From assembly GCF_007746075.1 (NCBI RefSeq), contig NZ_CP036339.1:1636856-1700855 (forward strand): 64,000 nt of DNA, read 5' to 3'. The DNA comes from Lacipirellula limnantheis (lineage in GTDB: Bacteria; Planctomycetota; Planctomycetia; Pirellulales; Lacipirellulaceae). The notes under the pieces are model-generated. The model was not told the origin of the DNA. It searched no databases and saw only the letters and a program-made list of their open reading frames with translations. Both the position numbers and the translations under genes were made by a program. Of this stretch, positions 45,130-54,818 are shown piece by piece (the first letter of the stretch is position 1; every line of letters begins with the position of its first letter).

Positions 45130-48100
45130 CTAAAAGTCGACGAAGTCGATGAAGTCGTCAAATACCCCGCCTCCTCCGCCTCCTCCGCCGCCTCCGCCGT
45201 CGGCTGTGTCGGTGTTGTCCCCATTGTCGGTGTTGTCATCCGTTTGTTCGGACGATCCAGCGAAGGTGAACGTGGTGACGTTACCGATACCGGAGAACTG
45301 CGGAGCGGCACTAATGCGGACGTACCGACGATCGGCTGAAACGACGGCGGTTGAAATCATCGACGTGCCTTCCGGCAGTGAGATGATGACCGGCTGATAG
45401 CCGACCGCCCCGCCCCGGGCGAACGCGAGCTGACGGCGCAAACCGAAGGGATCGTTCTCGCTGAAACGCCCTGGCTGCTGCAGCGAAGGACTGGCAATGG
45501 AGCCGAGTTGCTGGGCCAAGACGGCTTGCGAAATCGCCTGCTGCCGATCGACCGAAGCGACCAGCTGCTGAGCTTCGACGGGATCGTTGCGACGACCCTG
45601 TTCTAGGTCGAAGACGACCATCGCGTCATCGTCGCTGTTGACGGCAACATGCTGACGTTGGTGCTGCTCGTTCTTCGTGCGGTAGTTTTTGTAGACGTCG
45701 ACCGTGACGCGGTCGGCGACGACGTCGCCCCAGACTTTGCGGATGCGAACGCGGTACTCGCCGGCGAAGCCTTGCGGACAGACGTAAGTTTCGCTGAAGG
45801 AACCGGCTTTGTCGTTCTTCTCGAAGTCGGCGTAGGAGTCGCCGAGCACGACCCCGCCGCCGGCGCTACGGGGCTCGCGGAGGGAGCAGACGGCGCCGCT
45901 TGGTTCCTCGACCACGAGGTCGACGTCGGCGTCGCCGGACCACGAGATTTTCACGACGCAATCGCGGACAAGCGCTTCGTCCAACTCGCGACGGAACTGG
46001 TCGACGGCCGCCTTGTCGCCGGCCGCTTCAAGTTCAGCCAGCGTCGCCTGGGCGATGCGCATGGCGGAGTTGCGCAGTTCTTGCTGCTCGGTGGGCCAGG
46101 CCTGCTTGATGATGCCGACCGCGGCCCAGCGAATGCCGTCAGCGTCTTTGGCGCGCTGCGCCGCTCGCAGGCCGAGGGCGTAGGCGTCCTGCTCCAGGGG
46201 CGCCACCTTGGCGACCTGGCGATAGACCTCGACGGCGCGGCGATCGAGCCCGATGTGCGAGAGATAGCGCGCAATCAACATCAGCTCTTGGGGATTGGTG
46301 CTAAAGTCGCAGGCCGACATGATGGCGCGCTCGATCTCGGCCTTCGGGCGGCCGTCGAGTTCCAGGGCGATGCCGAGCGACTCGTACATCCAGGGTTGCG
46401 GCTGCCCATGGGCGAGGGCCGCCTGGATCAATGCAATGGCGTGGTCGTAGTGTTGCTGCTTGATCAACAACTTCACGGCGCGGCGGACGACCGCTTCGTC
46501 CTGTTGCTGTTCGCTGAAGTACTTTGACCAGAAGACCTCGGGAGCGGCCGACGGATCGATCTCAATTCCAGGGACCTTCGGGGCTGCCAATGTCGCGGCC
46601 GAGGAGGTCGCGGGCACGGACGCGCTGGAAGGGGGCGCCGACTTGCTGGTTTCGCCGACGGTGGCCGGTTTGACGGAAACGTCGTCGGGAACGGCGAAGA
46701 ATCCGCCGCCGCCGCCGCCGCCGCCGCCCATGCCGCCGCCACCCATGCCGCCGCCGCCCATACCGCCCATGCCGCCGCCACCCATGCCGCCGCCGCCCAT
46801 GCCGCCGCCGCCACCGCCCATGCCGCCGCCCATCATGCCGCCGCCGCCGCCCATGCCGCCCAGGTTAATAATGGGGAGCACGAGGTCAGCGACCGGATAG
46901 ACGCGCACTTGAAGGCGTTTTTCAGCTTCTTCCTGGGTGGTGATCAGGAGGACTTCGTTGTCGACGATATAGGTGAGATCGCCCTCGCCGGCACTCTTGA
47001 GCATCAGCTCGAGCGCCGACTTGAGCGTGACGTTGCCAATGGAGAAGTTGATTTCGACTTCGGGGCTCGACGCAACGGCGTCGAGGGCCGCCGTGTCGAT
47101 AACGATGGGAATGCTGTAGTCCTCGGACAGGACCTGGGTGACCTGGTTGAGCGGCGTGGCGACGAACTCCAGCGGCGCCCGCAATGGCTGGCGGAGCGCC
47201 CCGTAGATGCGACGTTCGGCTTCGCCTTCGCTCTTCAAATCGACGTTGTAGCGGTCCTTCCGGCGCTTGGTCAGCTCTTCCCAGACAGGGGCGTCGGGAT
47301 AGACGATGGGCGGATTGTCGGGGAAGGGGATATGCGACAGTTCGATCTGGAACATGGCGTCCCAGGCGGCGTTATGGCGAGCGGAACGAGTTACTTGCTG
47401 CAAGTAATCGTGACGCTTGTGGCGAGCCCACAAGGCGGCGACCCGCGGGGTGACGCCATTGGGGTCAATCTCTTCCACGATGGCGGCTACCTCTTCGGCT
47501 TCGACGTAGCGGCGCTCGTCCATCAAGGCGTTGAAGCGGTCCATCAACTGCTTCTCGCGTTCGATGCGTCGAGTTAGTTGCGCGTCGAGGAATTTTTGGT
47601 CGCGAGCGGCAGCCAGTTCCTCCTCCTGAAGACGATCGAGCTCGTCTTTCAGCGAGGCTTTGCGGGTCGCTTCCCGGAGAGCGATCGACAGCTTGTCTTC
47701 GAGCGCCGCCCGGGTCGCGGGATCGAGTTCGGCGGCCCGCCGGATGTTTTCGAGGGAGAGCTTCAACTCCTGAATCGCGATTTGCGGTTCCGCCGCCATC
47801 CGCTCGCGGGCGTCGATGACGGTGTTGGCGACCTCGGCTTCGAGCATTTGCGAGAAGGCGCGGCGTTCCTGCTCGACTTCATCAAGGAAGGTTCCGTCGG
47901 GACCGCGGCGTTCCAGCAGGCCTGGCTCGGCAGGCGGAATTGGATCGGCGGCAACGGCTTTGTTCAGGATAATGTCGCCGCCTACGGGGGCGTTCGCCGC
48001 GGGGGCCGGCGTCGCGGTCGCGGCGCCGGCGGGAATTGACTCGCCGCCGGTCGGGGCCTTTTGGATCGCCGTTTGAACCGTACGCGCCTGGACGTTGCCG

Positions 48101-49296
48101 GGGTCGCGACGCAGGACGGCGTCGATGATCTGCAATGCCCCTTCGCGATCGCCGGTAGCGACCGCTTGCTGAGCGAGCACCGTCAAGTCATCGGATTGAG
48201 CGCCCATCAAGCGGGCGATTTCCATCAGACCTGCCGTCCCCAGCGTCGGCAACGAGAGCCCGCCGTTGCGGCTGGCGCCGTCGACGATTGCTGCCAAGTA
48301 AGCATTGTCGTTGCTAGCCGGCGTGGGTTCGACCTTCCAAGCGAAATTGACTGCTTTGCCGTCGTTGCCGACCGCCGTGACTTGGACTTCAACCGGCTGG
48401 GAAATCTCAGCGGGCGTACGTCCAACGATCACGGTGTCACGATCCGCGCGGAGCGGCGGAAACGCCGTGGGATAGGCCTGGCCGAGGGTGCTGGGGAGTT
48501 GAGCCTTCGTAGGCCAGGCGACGGCGCCGCGAGACCACGAGGCCAGATTCTTGCCGACGGCCTGGGCGTGGCGCGCGTTCTCTTCCCGGGCGCGGGCGTC
48601 GTCGACGCCGGCAGGTTCGTCCTGCCAGACGAGCGGCTCGGCGACGTAGAGGTTTCCGCCCGTTTGATTGGCGAGTACGGCGAGCAGTTCCGCATCGACC
48701 TGCGGGCCAATGGCGTAGCTCGACAGCGGCGCGCGAGCGGCGCGGAGCTTCTCAACAAGCGGACCCATGGTGGGGGCGTCGAGAAGGTTGGCCATGCTCG
48801 CGCCGTCGCCGATGTACAGAATCGCGCGGTTGGCGGACTTCGCCGCGTCGAACTTGTTGATGGCCGCGTTGAGGCCGGCTGCCAAGTCGGTGGAACCGAG
48901 CGGCGCCTGGTCGCCGAGCGTCGCAATGGCTTTCGCGACGGCGGCATCGCTGCCGGCGACGAATTCGTCGGTCACGTCGCGCGCATCGAGATCGACGGCG
49001 ACGATCTGCAGGCGATCGTTCGGACGCAGATCAGCGGCGAGCGATTTGAGCGCTTCGAGGGCCGTTTCGCGGTAGGCGCCTTGCTGACTGGCGGAGGTGT
49101 CGAACAGGACAACGACATCCACAGAGTCAACTTCCTTGCTGGCCATCTCGGGGGCAAGGCTCACCGCGTAAGAGGTTTCGTCCCCTTGGCGAAAGGCGGT
49201 GAGGCGTGCGGACTCCGCGGCGTGAGTAGTCGCGACGAGCGCGAGCGCGGCGGCGAGGCCCAAATTGGCTGTCCAGGTCCAACGAAAAGTGCGCAT
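45130..49296 (-). CDS. VWA-domain protein on a secretin-derived scaffold
   Basis: 1388 residues. A signal peptide precedes a von Willebrand A domain (about 35-210) with the metal-site motif VVLFDTSASQ and GSTDLAAGL. A helical region (about 400-650) contains FNALMDERRYVEAEEVA, then WEELTKRRKDRYNVDL. An STN-like domain lies near 705-790 (ATPLNQVTQVLSEDYSI; VRVYPVADLVLPI), a Gly/Met linker at about 810-865, TPR-like helices at about 930-1090, and a beta domain (KISWSGDADVDLVVEEPSGAV) near 1120-1230. A fragment matching the middle of the neighbouring locus's secretin barrel follows (PVIISLPEGTSMISTAVVSADRRYVRI). It ends in a Gly/Asp tail, without the final secretin strands. GGGAG eight bases before ATG supports the start. 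Confidence 0.82.
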   Translation of the reverse strand: MRTFRWTWTANLGLAAALALVATTHAAESARLTAFRQGDETSYAVSLAPEMASKEVDSVDVVVLFDTSASQQGAYRETALEALKSLAADLRPNDRLQIVAVDLDARDVTDEFVAGSDAAVAKAIATLGDQAPLGSTDLAAGLNAAINKFDAAKSANRAILYIGDGASMANLLDAPTMGPLVEKLRAARAPLSSYAIGPQVDAELLAVLANQTGGNLYVAEPLVWQDEPAGVDDARAREENARHAQAVGKNLASWSRGAVAWPTKAQLPSTLGQAYPTAFPPLRADRDTVIVGRTPAEISQPVEVQVTAVGNDGKAVNFAWKVEPTPASNDNAYLAAIVDGASRNGGLSLPTLGTAGLMEIARLMGAQSDDLTVLAQQAVATGDREGALQIIDAVLRRDPGNVQARTVQTAIQKAPTGGESIPAGAATATPAPAANAPVGGDIILNKAVAADPIPPAEPGLLERRGPDGTFLDEVEQERRAFSQMLEAEVANTVIDARERMAAEPQIAIQELKLSLENIRRAAELDPATRAALEDKLSIALREATRKASLKDELDRLQEEELAAARDQKFLDAQLTRRIEREKQLMDRFNALMDERRYVEAEEVAAIVEEIDPNGVTPRVAALWARHKRHDYLQQVTRSARHNAAWDAMFQIELSHIPFPDNPPIVYPDAPVWEELTKRRKDRYNVDLKSEGEAERRIYGALRQPLRAPLEFVATPLNQVTQVLSEDYSIPIVIDTAALDAVASSPEVEINFSIGNVTLKSALELMLKSAGEGDLTYIVDNEVLLITTQEEAEKRLQVRVYPVADLVLPIINLGGMGGGGGMMGGGMGGGGGGMGGGGMGGGGMGGMGGGGMGGGGMGGGGGGGGGFFAVPDDVSVKPATVGETSKSAPPSSASVPATSSAATLAAPKVPGIEIDPSAAPEVFWSKYFSEQQQDEAVVRRAVKLLIKQQHYDHAIALIQAALAHGQPQPWMYESLGIALELDGRPKAEIERAIMSACDFSTNPQELMLIARYLSHIGLDRRAVEVYRQVAKVAPLEQDAYALGLRAAQRAKDADGIRWAAVGIIKQAWPTEQQELRNSAMRIAQATLAELEAAGDKAAVDQFRRELDEALVRDCVVKISWSGDADVDLVVEEPSGAVCSLREPRSAGGGVVLGDSYADFEKNDKAGSFSETYVCPQGFAGEYRVRIRKVWGDVVADRVTVDVYKNYRTKNEQHQRQHVAVNSDDDAMVVFDLEQGRRNDPVEAQQLVASVDRQQAISQAVLAQQLGSIASPSLQQPGRFSENDPFGLRRQLAFARGGAVGYQPVIISLPEGTSMISTAVVSADRRYVRISAAPQFSGIGNVTTFTFAGSSEQTDDNTDNGDNTDTADGGGGGGGGGGGVFDDFIDFVDF

Positions 49297-49741
49297 GGGA
49301 AACGCTCCCTCAAAAAAAACTTCTGCCCAAGGGCACGCCGTGTTCCGATCGGCGACCGCTCTGGAGCAGTTTCTGCTGTGTTAACGTCTCGAAAATCTGC
49401 TTCACACTGCTTCGTTAGACGCCGCGAGACGAGCGACGTGACAACGTTTGGCGCGCACCGACGCGCTCCCGTCGAAGGACTGTAAACCCCCCGGCACTAT
49501 CAGTTTAAGCTGGTCGGTCCGAGGTCGCCACAAGAAATTGGGCAGAATAGGTCGACCCGATCGCTCCGGCGGGCCGAGCGATGGCCAATTTGACGTTCGA
49601 TAGGGGCCCTGACCCGAAAAATACACAAAACTAGCGCCGCCGGACGGCAAAAGCCGTTGGACTTCCCCAATGGCGACTGGCCTGGATAATGCTCGATTCG
49701 CCCCCAGCCCGATTGGACGAGTTTAGCTACCGAGTCGATGG
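49297..49741. other. Divergent intergenic region between the VWA gene and terC
   Basis: 445 bases that must contain both promoters. No clear sigma-70 pair or terminator is visible. A run of eight A occurs at 49311-49318, close to the VWA start. Confidence 0.4.
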
Positions 49742-50632
49742 ATGTTCATGATTCTCGCCGACCTCAACATTTACGGCCAATCCATTGCCTGGGGGGATCT
49801 GGCCATCGTCGGATTGCTGGTGCTCCTCGAAGGGGCCTTGTCGATTGACAACGCCCTTGTCTTGGGGCTGTTGGCGAAGCGATTGCCTAAGGAGCAGCAG
49901 AAAAAGGCGCTCACTTACGGGCTGGTGGGAGCGTTCGCGTTCCGCTTCATCGCGGTGTTCACGGCGACGTGGCTCATCGAATGGCGGATCGTGAAGCTCA
50001 TCGGCGGCGGCTACCTCGCCTACATCGCGATCAAGCACATGTTCTTCGAAGCCGGCGAGGATGACGGCGAAGTCCACTTCTCGGCCAGCGGCGAACCGAC
50101 ACTGCTTCATGAAGTGACCGGCCGCCAGCTGACCGAGGCGGAAGAGGTCGAGGAAATTGAGCAGCGGGCGCCGCTGCCCGTACCGGAAGCGGCTAAATCG
50201 GCGAAAACCGCGAAGTTCTGGCCAACGGTCGTCGTGATTGAATTGACGGACATTGCGTTTGCGGTCGATTCGATTCTGGCCGCGATCGGCGTCCTGCCGG
50301 CAAAACCTGCCGATCATCCCGTCGATCAGGTCCATCCAAAGTTGTGGGTCGTGATCGTCGGCGGCCTGTTGGGCGTCATTTTGATGCGATTTGCGGCCGT
50401 AATTTTCATCAAGCTGCTGGAGCGGTTCCCGCGTTTCTCGACGGCGGCCTATTGGCTGGTGCTCGTCATTGGGGCCAAGCTATTGATCGATTGGGGCTTT
50501 AACTCGAAGGAGCATCCCCACACCATCGATTTCCATTCGCCGAGCGCCCTGGAATTCTGGTTATTTTGGGGTGCGATGGCGGTGAGCTTTGCGATTGGGT
50601 TTATCCCCAAGAAGCAAGCCCCGAAGGCCTAA
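49742..50632 (+). CDS. TerC-family integral membrane protein
   Basis: 296 residues with about seven membrane helices. The TerC signature appears twice: LLEGALSIDNALVLGLLA and VIELTDIAFAVDSILAAIGV, each with the conserved acidic residue and Asn/Ser in the membrane. A soluble loop (about 120-155) is Glu-rich. Family members are tied to tellurite resistance and to metal (Mn2+) handling at sites of membrane protein insertion. A second ATG two codons later is possible. Confidence 0.9.
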   Translation: MFMILADLNIYGQSIAWGDLAIVGLLVLLEGALSIDNALVLGLLAKRLPKEQQKKALTYGLVGAFAFRFIAVFTATWLIEWRIVKLIGGGYLAYIAIKHMFFEAGEDDGEVHFSASGEPTLLHEVTGRQLTEAEEVEEIEQRAPLPVPEAAKSAKTAKFWPTVVVIELTDIAFAVDSILAAIGVLPAKPADHPVDQVHPKLWVVIVGGLLGVILMRFAAVIFIKLLERFPRFSTAAYWLVLVIGAKLLIDWGFNSKEHPHTIDFHSPSALEFWLFWGAMAVSFAIGFIPKKQAPKA

Positions 50633-50878
50633 GGCTGGCGGCAGCAGGCCGCAACTCTGCTGGCCCCGGCGGGATCGGCGGGCTTCTGATCGCCGCTTGG
50701 CAGAGGCGAACGCGCTTCGGTAAAAATCGTGCTCCTGGGGCCATCGGGCCCTGGGAATAACCGTCACGATTGAACCGTGCGAGCGGGTCATCCGTACAGG
50801 ACGACTGCAATTACCGCCGATCGGCGGCTCATTTATTTGGCGCCCTGGAGGCGACTCCAGTGGTACGGAGAGATAGCC

Positions 50879-52036
50879 ATGAATCGAACAGGTTGGACGA
50901 CGCTAGGCGCGTTGTTGGTAGGCCTTGCCGCGGGAGCGTGGCTGGCGGACGGTCAGCTGCCTTGGAACGCGGCGTCGCACGCGATGGCGCAAACTTCTGT
51001 CGTAGCGACTTCGACGTCGCCGTTGCCGTCGACCCCGCCGCCAGCGCTCTCGCAGGACGAGCACCGGAACATCAGCGTCTACGAAACGGCGAACCGCAGC
51101 GTGGTGAACATCGACACGAAGACCGTGGCGATCGACCCCATGTTCATGATGCAGCGCGAAGCGGAAGGGGCGGGTTCGGGGGCGGTGATTGATCGCGACG
51201 GGCACATTATTACGAACTACCACGTCATCGACGGCGCTCAGCAGATCAGCGTGACGCTGGCCTCGAACGACGTCTTTCCCGCCGAACTAGTCGGCGGCGA
51301 CAAAGAGCACGACATCGCGGTGCTGAAAATCAACGCCCCGGCGGAAGTCCTGTTTCCGATCAATATGGGCGCCTCGGAGCACCTACGCGTAGGCCAGCGC
51401 GTTTACGCGGTGGGAAATCCCTTCGGCTGGGACGGCACGATGACCACGGGGATCGTCTCGAGCCTCAACCGCAATCTGCCGAGTCGCGTCGACGGGCGGC
51501 AGATGAAATCCTTGATTCAGACGGACGCGGCGATGAACCCTGGCAATTCGGGGGGGCCGCTGCTCGACGGAAATGCGCGGATGATTGGCATGTGCGTGGC
51601 GATTGCCAGCCGCACCGGGCAAAACACTGGCATAGGCTTTGCGATCCCAATCGACCGCATCAAGTCGATCGTCCCGGAGCTGATCTCCAATGGCCGGATC
51701 GTGCGCGCTGACATCGGCATCATCAATGTGATGGAGACCAAGGACGGCCTGGTCATTCGGCAAGTGGCCGAGGATGGTCCCGCGGCGCAAGCTGGGCTGC
51801 GCGGCGGCCGCGTCGTGATGCAGCAGCTAAAGCGAGGCGGCTTCGTGCTGGCCGAGAAGCCGGTGCTCGACTATTCGCAGGCGGATCGCGTCGTGGCGAT
51901 CGATGGCGAAGAGTTGCGGACGGGCGTTCAGTTTCAGGACAAACTGTGGTCGCATCGACCGGGGGACGTCGTGACCCTGACCGTCGTTCGGAGCGGCGAA
52001 CGCGTCGATGTGCCGGTAAAATTGCGGGCTGACTGA
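50879..52036 (+). CDS. HtrA/DegP-like serine protease with one PDZ domain
   Basis: 385 residues. An N-terminal hydrophobic segment (ALLVGLAAGAWLADG) acts as signal or anchor. The trypsin-like domain has His (ITNYHVIDG), Asp (EHDIAVLKI) and Ser (MNPGNSGGPLLD), plus RVYAVGNPFG. One C-terminal PDZ domain follows, from about 285 (VIRQVAEDGPAAQAGLRGG...DRVVAIDGEEL). It probably degrades misfolded envelope proteins. ATG at 50879 has CGGAG eight bases upstream. Confidence 0.92.
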   Translation: MNRTGWTTLGALLVGLAAGAWLADGQLPWNAASHAMAQTSVVATSTSPLPSTPPPALSQDEHRNISVYETANRSVVNIDTKTVAIDPMFMMQREAEGAGSGAVIDRDGHIITNYHVIDGAQQISVTLASNDVFPAELVGGDKEHDIAVLKINAPAEVLFPINMGASEHLRVGQRVYAVGNPFGWDGTMTTGIVSSLNRNLPSRVDGRQMKSLIQTDAAMNPGNSGGPLLDGNARMIGMCVAIASRTGQNTGIGFAIPIDRIKSIVPELISNGRIVRADIGIINVMETKDGLVIRQVAEDGPAAQAGLRGGRVVMQQLKRGGFVLAEKPVLDYSQADRVVAIDGEELRTGVQFQDKLWSHRPGDVVTLTVVRSGERVDVPVKLRAD

Positions 52037-52546
52037 CCCAGAAAAAAGAAAAATTGCCCGCAAAACCACGGCAGATAGGGAATTTAGGCGAAGGTCGATT
52101 TCTTTGCTAACTGATCTTGACGCGTTTTCGTAATCGCTAAGCACGCAAGGACTTCAGGCCCGCATAAGCACGCGGCCTGCGAGCGAAAGCAAATGGCAGA
52201 CCGCTGGGCGGTGGGACTTCCCGCAACGGCGCCAGCTACTTGCTACGGCAGTCGAGGCGGCTAAAGTCGAAGCATCAACGTTTGACGGTTGGGCCTCTTC
52301 GAGAGGCTCAGCCAGCCGCCTTTGACCCTGCTATTTGAGTTTGACCCACCCTGGCAGACGCCCATCGCTGCGATGCATGTCTATGCGTTGCGACTAAAGC
52401 GAAATGTGTTGGGCCTCCTGTCGCACTGATGCGAATCTCTCGCGGCCCCGGCTGGCGCAAGAACGGCGTCGAAAGCGGCCCACTCGTTGACCACGTCACG
52501 AGCCGGCGTTCGGCGAGAGACCGCAGCACCACAAGGAGTGTTTCGA
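52037..52546. other. Intergenic stretch without a gene
   Basis: 510 bases between the HtrA-like gene and the thioredoxin-fold gene. No gene, RNA or repeat of note was recognised; it should contain the promoter of the downstream gene. Confidence 0.5.
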
Positions 52547-53065
52547 ATGGTTCATTACCTCGCTGTCGTCACGATTGCCGCCTCGACCATGGCCGTAGCG
52601 CCCACTGCGACGCAATGGCAGGCCGATTACGGCAAGGCGCTGGCGGCGACGCGGAGTGATCAACGCCCGCTGCTGATTGTGCTAGATAACCCGGCCGACG
52701 CCAACGCGGCTGTTCAAGAAGATTTGATCAAGGCGGACGGCGAGCACGCTGAATTGCTGAAGTCATACGAACTGTGCCGCGTCGACGTCTCGACGGAGTA
52801 CGGCAAGAAGGTGGCCGAAGCGTTCGGCGCCACTCAGTTCCCGCATACGGCGATTATCGACAAGACCGGCGCAAGCGTGCTGTTCAAGAAGCCGGGCCAG
52901 ATCTCCGGCGACGAGTGGAAGAGCACGCTCGCCAAGTTCGAGAAGGGCGTTCAGCCCGTCGTCCACAACGTCGGCTATCGGGGCAATACGATCCTCGGCT
53001 CGCAGTCGGGGGCCTCGTACCCGGCCGGGTGCACCGCTTGCCAGCGAAAGGCGATGGGACTCTAG
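52547..53065 (+). CDS. Thioredoxin-fold protein without the usual CxxC
   Basis: 172 residues. The start is fixed by AAGGAG eight bases upstream of ATG. A hydrophobic N-terminus (LAVVTIAASTMAVAP) suggests export. Then comes a thioredoxin-like fold: RPLLIVLDNP strand, a helix, YELCRVDVSTEYGKKVAEAFGATQFPHTAIID, with the cis-Pro in FPHT. The normal active-site CxxC after the first strand is missing; instead Cys162-Thr-Ala-Cys165 lies eight residues from the C-terminus. The fold is inferred; the redox role is uncertain. Confidence 0.7.
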   Translation: MVHYLAVVTIAASTMAVAPTATQWQADYGKALAATRSDQRPLLIVLDNPADANAAVQEDLIKADGEHAELLKSYELCRVDVSTEYGKKVAEAFGATQFPHTAIIDKTGASVLFKKPGQISGDEWKSTLAKFEKGVQPVVHNVGYRGNTILGSQSGASYPAGCTACQRKAMGL

Positions 53066-53142
53066 TCACGCTCGCTGTCAGCGGTAGACCCAGCCGCTGG
53101 CATGCAGGCGACCAGAATCAACAGGATTGACAACATTGAAAT

Positions 53143-53175
53143 AGCGGCCCAAGCCTCGGCTTGGGCCGCTTTTTT
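53143..53175 (+). terminator. Rho-independent terminator after the thioredoxin-fold gene
   Basis: AGCGGCCCAAGCC (53143-53155), loop TC, GGCTTGGGCCGCT (53158-53170), then T-run to 53175. The 13-bp stem is perfect. Confidence 0.95.
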
Positions 53176-53266
53176 CATGCGCGAGCGAAGAATGGCGTTG
53201 ACGGCACAAGGCTTGCAACAGCTTCGACGGCTTCGACACCATCTGGCGCCTTGAGGGAATTGAGCC

Positions 53267-54799
53267 ATGGAACGCGTCTCGCCGATCGCTACGGCAGAAA
53301 ACGAATCGATCTGGGGAGCTACGATTCGGCTGCCGAAATCGCCACGAGTCTCGGGTAATGTTGACTGTGACATCTGCATTGTCGGCAGCGGAATTTCCGG
53401 ACTTACGACGGCATACCTCTTGGCGAAGGCTGGGAAGCGAGTCGTCGTGCTCGACGACGGGCCGCTCGCGAGCGGCATGACGCAGGTTACGACGGCCCAT
53501 CTGTCCAGCGTGATCGACGATCGCTTCGTGATGATGTTGCGATGGCACGGCGAAGCAGCGACGCGTCTTGCCGTGCAGAGTCACGCGGCGGCGATCGACT
53601 TGATCGAGCAAATCAGCAAGGACTTGCGCATCGATTGCGACTTTCGGCGGGTCGACGGATTGCTATTCGATGCGGGACCCGACGCGGCGATCGACCTTGA
53701 TGATGAGTACGAGGCGTCGCAGCGGGTGGGAATCGCGGTGGATTGGGACTCGCTAGCGCGACTTGGCAACGTCGACGCGGGGCGATGCCTGCGATATCCG
53801 AACCAAGCCAGATTTCACCCGTTCAAGTACCTCGACGGCGTCGTAAAGGCTTTTGAGCAGCTGGGCGGTAAGGTGTTCACCGACAGCCATGCCGATCAAA
53901 TCACAGGCGGCGAGCATGCAAAGGTAAAGGTTGGAAATCACGTCGTTACGGCCGATGCGGTGGTGGTTGCCACCAATTCGCCGATCAATGACATGTTTGC
54001 CATCCACACAAAGCAGGCGCCGTACATGACGTACGTGGTCGGGGCGCGTGTCCCGCGAGGCAGCGTCGAGGATGCGCTGATCTGGGATACGCTGGACGCC
54101 TATCACTATGTCCGGTTGCAACCGCTGGACGACGGGGACGACCTGCTCATCATTGGCGGCGAAGATCACAAAAGCGGGCAGGCAGATGACGCCGACCATC
54201 GCCATCAGCGGCTGATTGACTGGGCGCGGGAGCGATTCCCCATTGGTGAAGTCGAGTACACCTGGGCGGGGCAGTGGATGGAGTCGACCGACGGATTGGC
54301 GTTTATCGGGCGCAACCCGTTGGATGCTGACAGTGTCTACGTCGTCACCGGCGACTCGGGGATGGGAATGACGCACGGCACGATCGCGGGAATGCTCCTT
54401 ACCGATATGATTTTGGGACGGCAGAATCCGTGGGAGTCGCTGTACGAACCCTCGCGCAAGAACGTCGCTGCGACGGGACCCTTCGTGAAGGAGAATCTCA
54501 ACGTCGCCGCTCAGTACCTGGACTGGGTAACGCCAGGAGAAGTCCAGTCGACGGATGAAATCGCCTTCGGCACGGGGGCTGTCATTCGGCGCGGCATGAC
54601 CAAGATTGCCGCCTATCGCGATGATGACGGGAAGCTGACCGAACTCTCCGCGGTTTGCCCTCACCTAGGCTGCGTGGTCCATTGGAACAACGCCGAGAGG
54701 TCGTGGGACTGCCCTTGCCACGGGTCGCGTTTTCATGCCGATGGCGAGGTCGTCAATGGGCCAGCTAACGTGAATCTGTCGCCGGCAGAGGATTCATGA
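53267..54799 (+). CDS. FAD-dependent oxidoreductase with C-terminal Rieske domain
   Basis: 510 residues. The DAO-type FAD site is CDICIVGSGISGLTTAYLLAKAGKRVVVLDD near residue 30. WAGQWMESTDGLAFIGR and VVTGDSGMGMTHGTIAGMLL are the C-terminal FAD contacts. The last 100 residues form a Rieske [2Fe-2S] domain with CPHLGC and CPCHGSRF ligands (two Cys, two His). Such fusions (YhfW-like) are widespread and uncharacterised; electrons probably pass between FAD and the cluster. It stands between a terminator and convergent tsaD. Confidence 0.92.
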   Translation: MERVSPIATAENESIWGATIRLPKSPRVSGNVDCDICIVGSGISGLTTAYLLAKAGKRVVVLDDGPLASGMTQVTTAHLSSVIDDRFVMMLRWHGEAATRLAVQSHAAAIDLIEQISKDLRIDCDFRRVDGLLFDAGPDAAIDLDDEYEASQRVGIAVDWDSLARLGNVDAGRCLRYPNQARFHPFKYLDGVVKAFEQLGGKVFTDSHADQITGGEHAKVKVGNHVVTADAVVVATNSPINDMFAIHTKQAPYMTYVVGARVPRGSVEDALIWDTLDAYHYVRLQPLDDGDDLLIIGGEDHKSGQADDADHRHQRLIDWARERFPIGEVEYTWAGQWMESTDGLAFIGRNPLDADSVYVVTGDSGMGMTHGTIAGMLLTDMILGRQNPWESLYEPSRKNVAATGPFVKENLNVAAQYLDWVTPGEVQSTDEIAFGTGAVIRRGMTKIAAYRDDDGKLTELSAVCPHLGCVVHWNNAERSWDCPCHGSRFHADGEVVNGPANVNLSPAEDS

Positions 54800-54818
54800 A
54801 GTGGCCGCTTTTGGAAGT

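Noticed and set aside
46700..46865. Short-period DNA repeats that could suggest a CRISPR or microsatellite
   Set aside because: They encode the in-frame Met/Gly linker of the VWA protein; no spacers and no cas genes.
48061..49485. 474-codon plus-strand frame inside the VWA gene
   Set aside because: Antisense shadow of the VWA and helical region.
53127..53132. TTGACA before the FAD/Rieske gene as a promoter
   Set aside because: No -10 box at 16-18 bases; the downstream sequence is the terminator stem.
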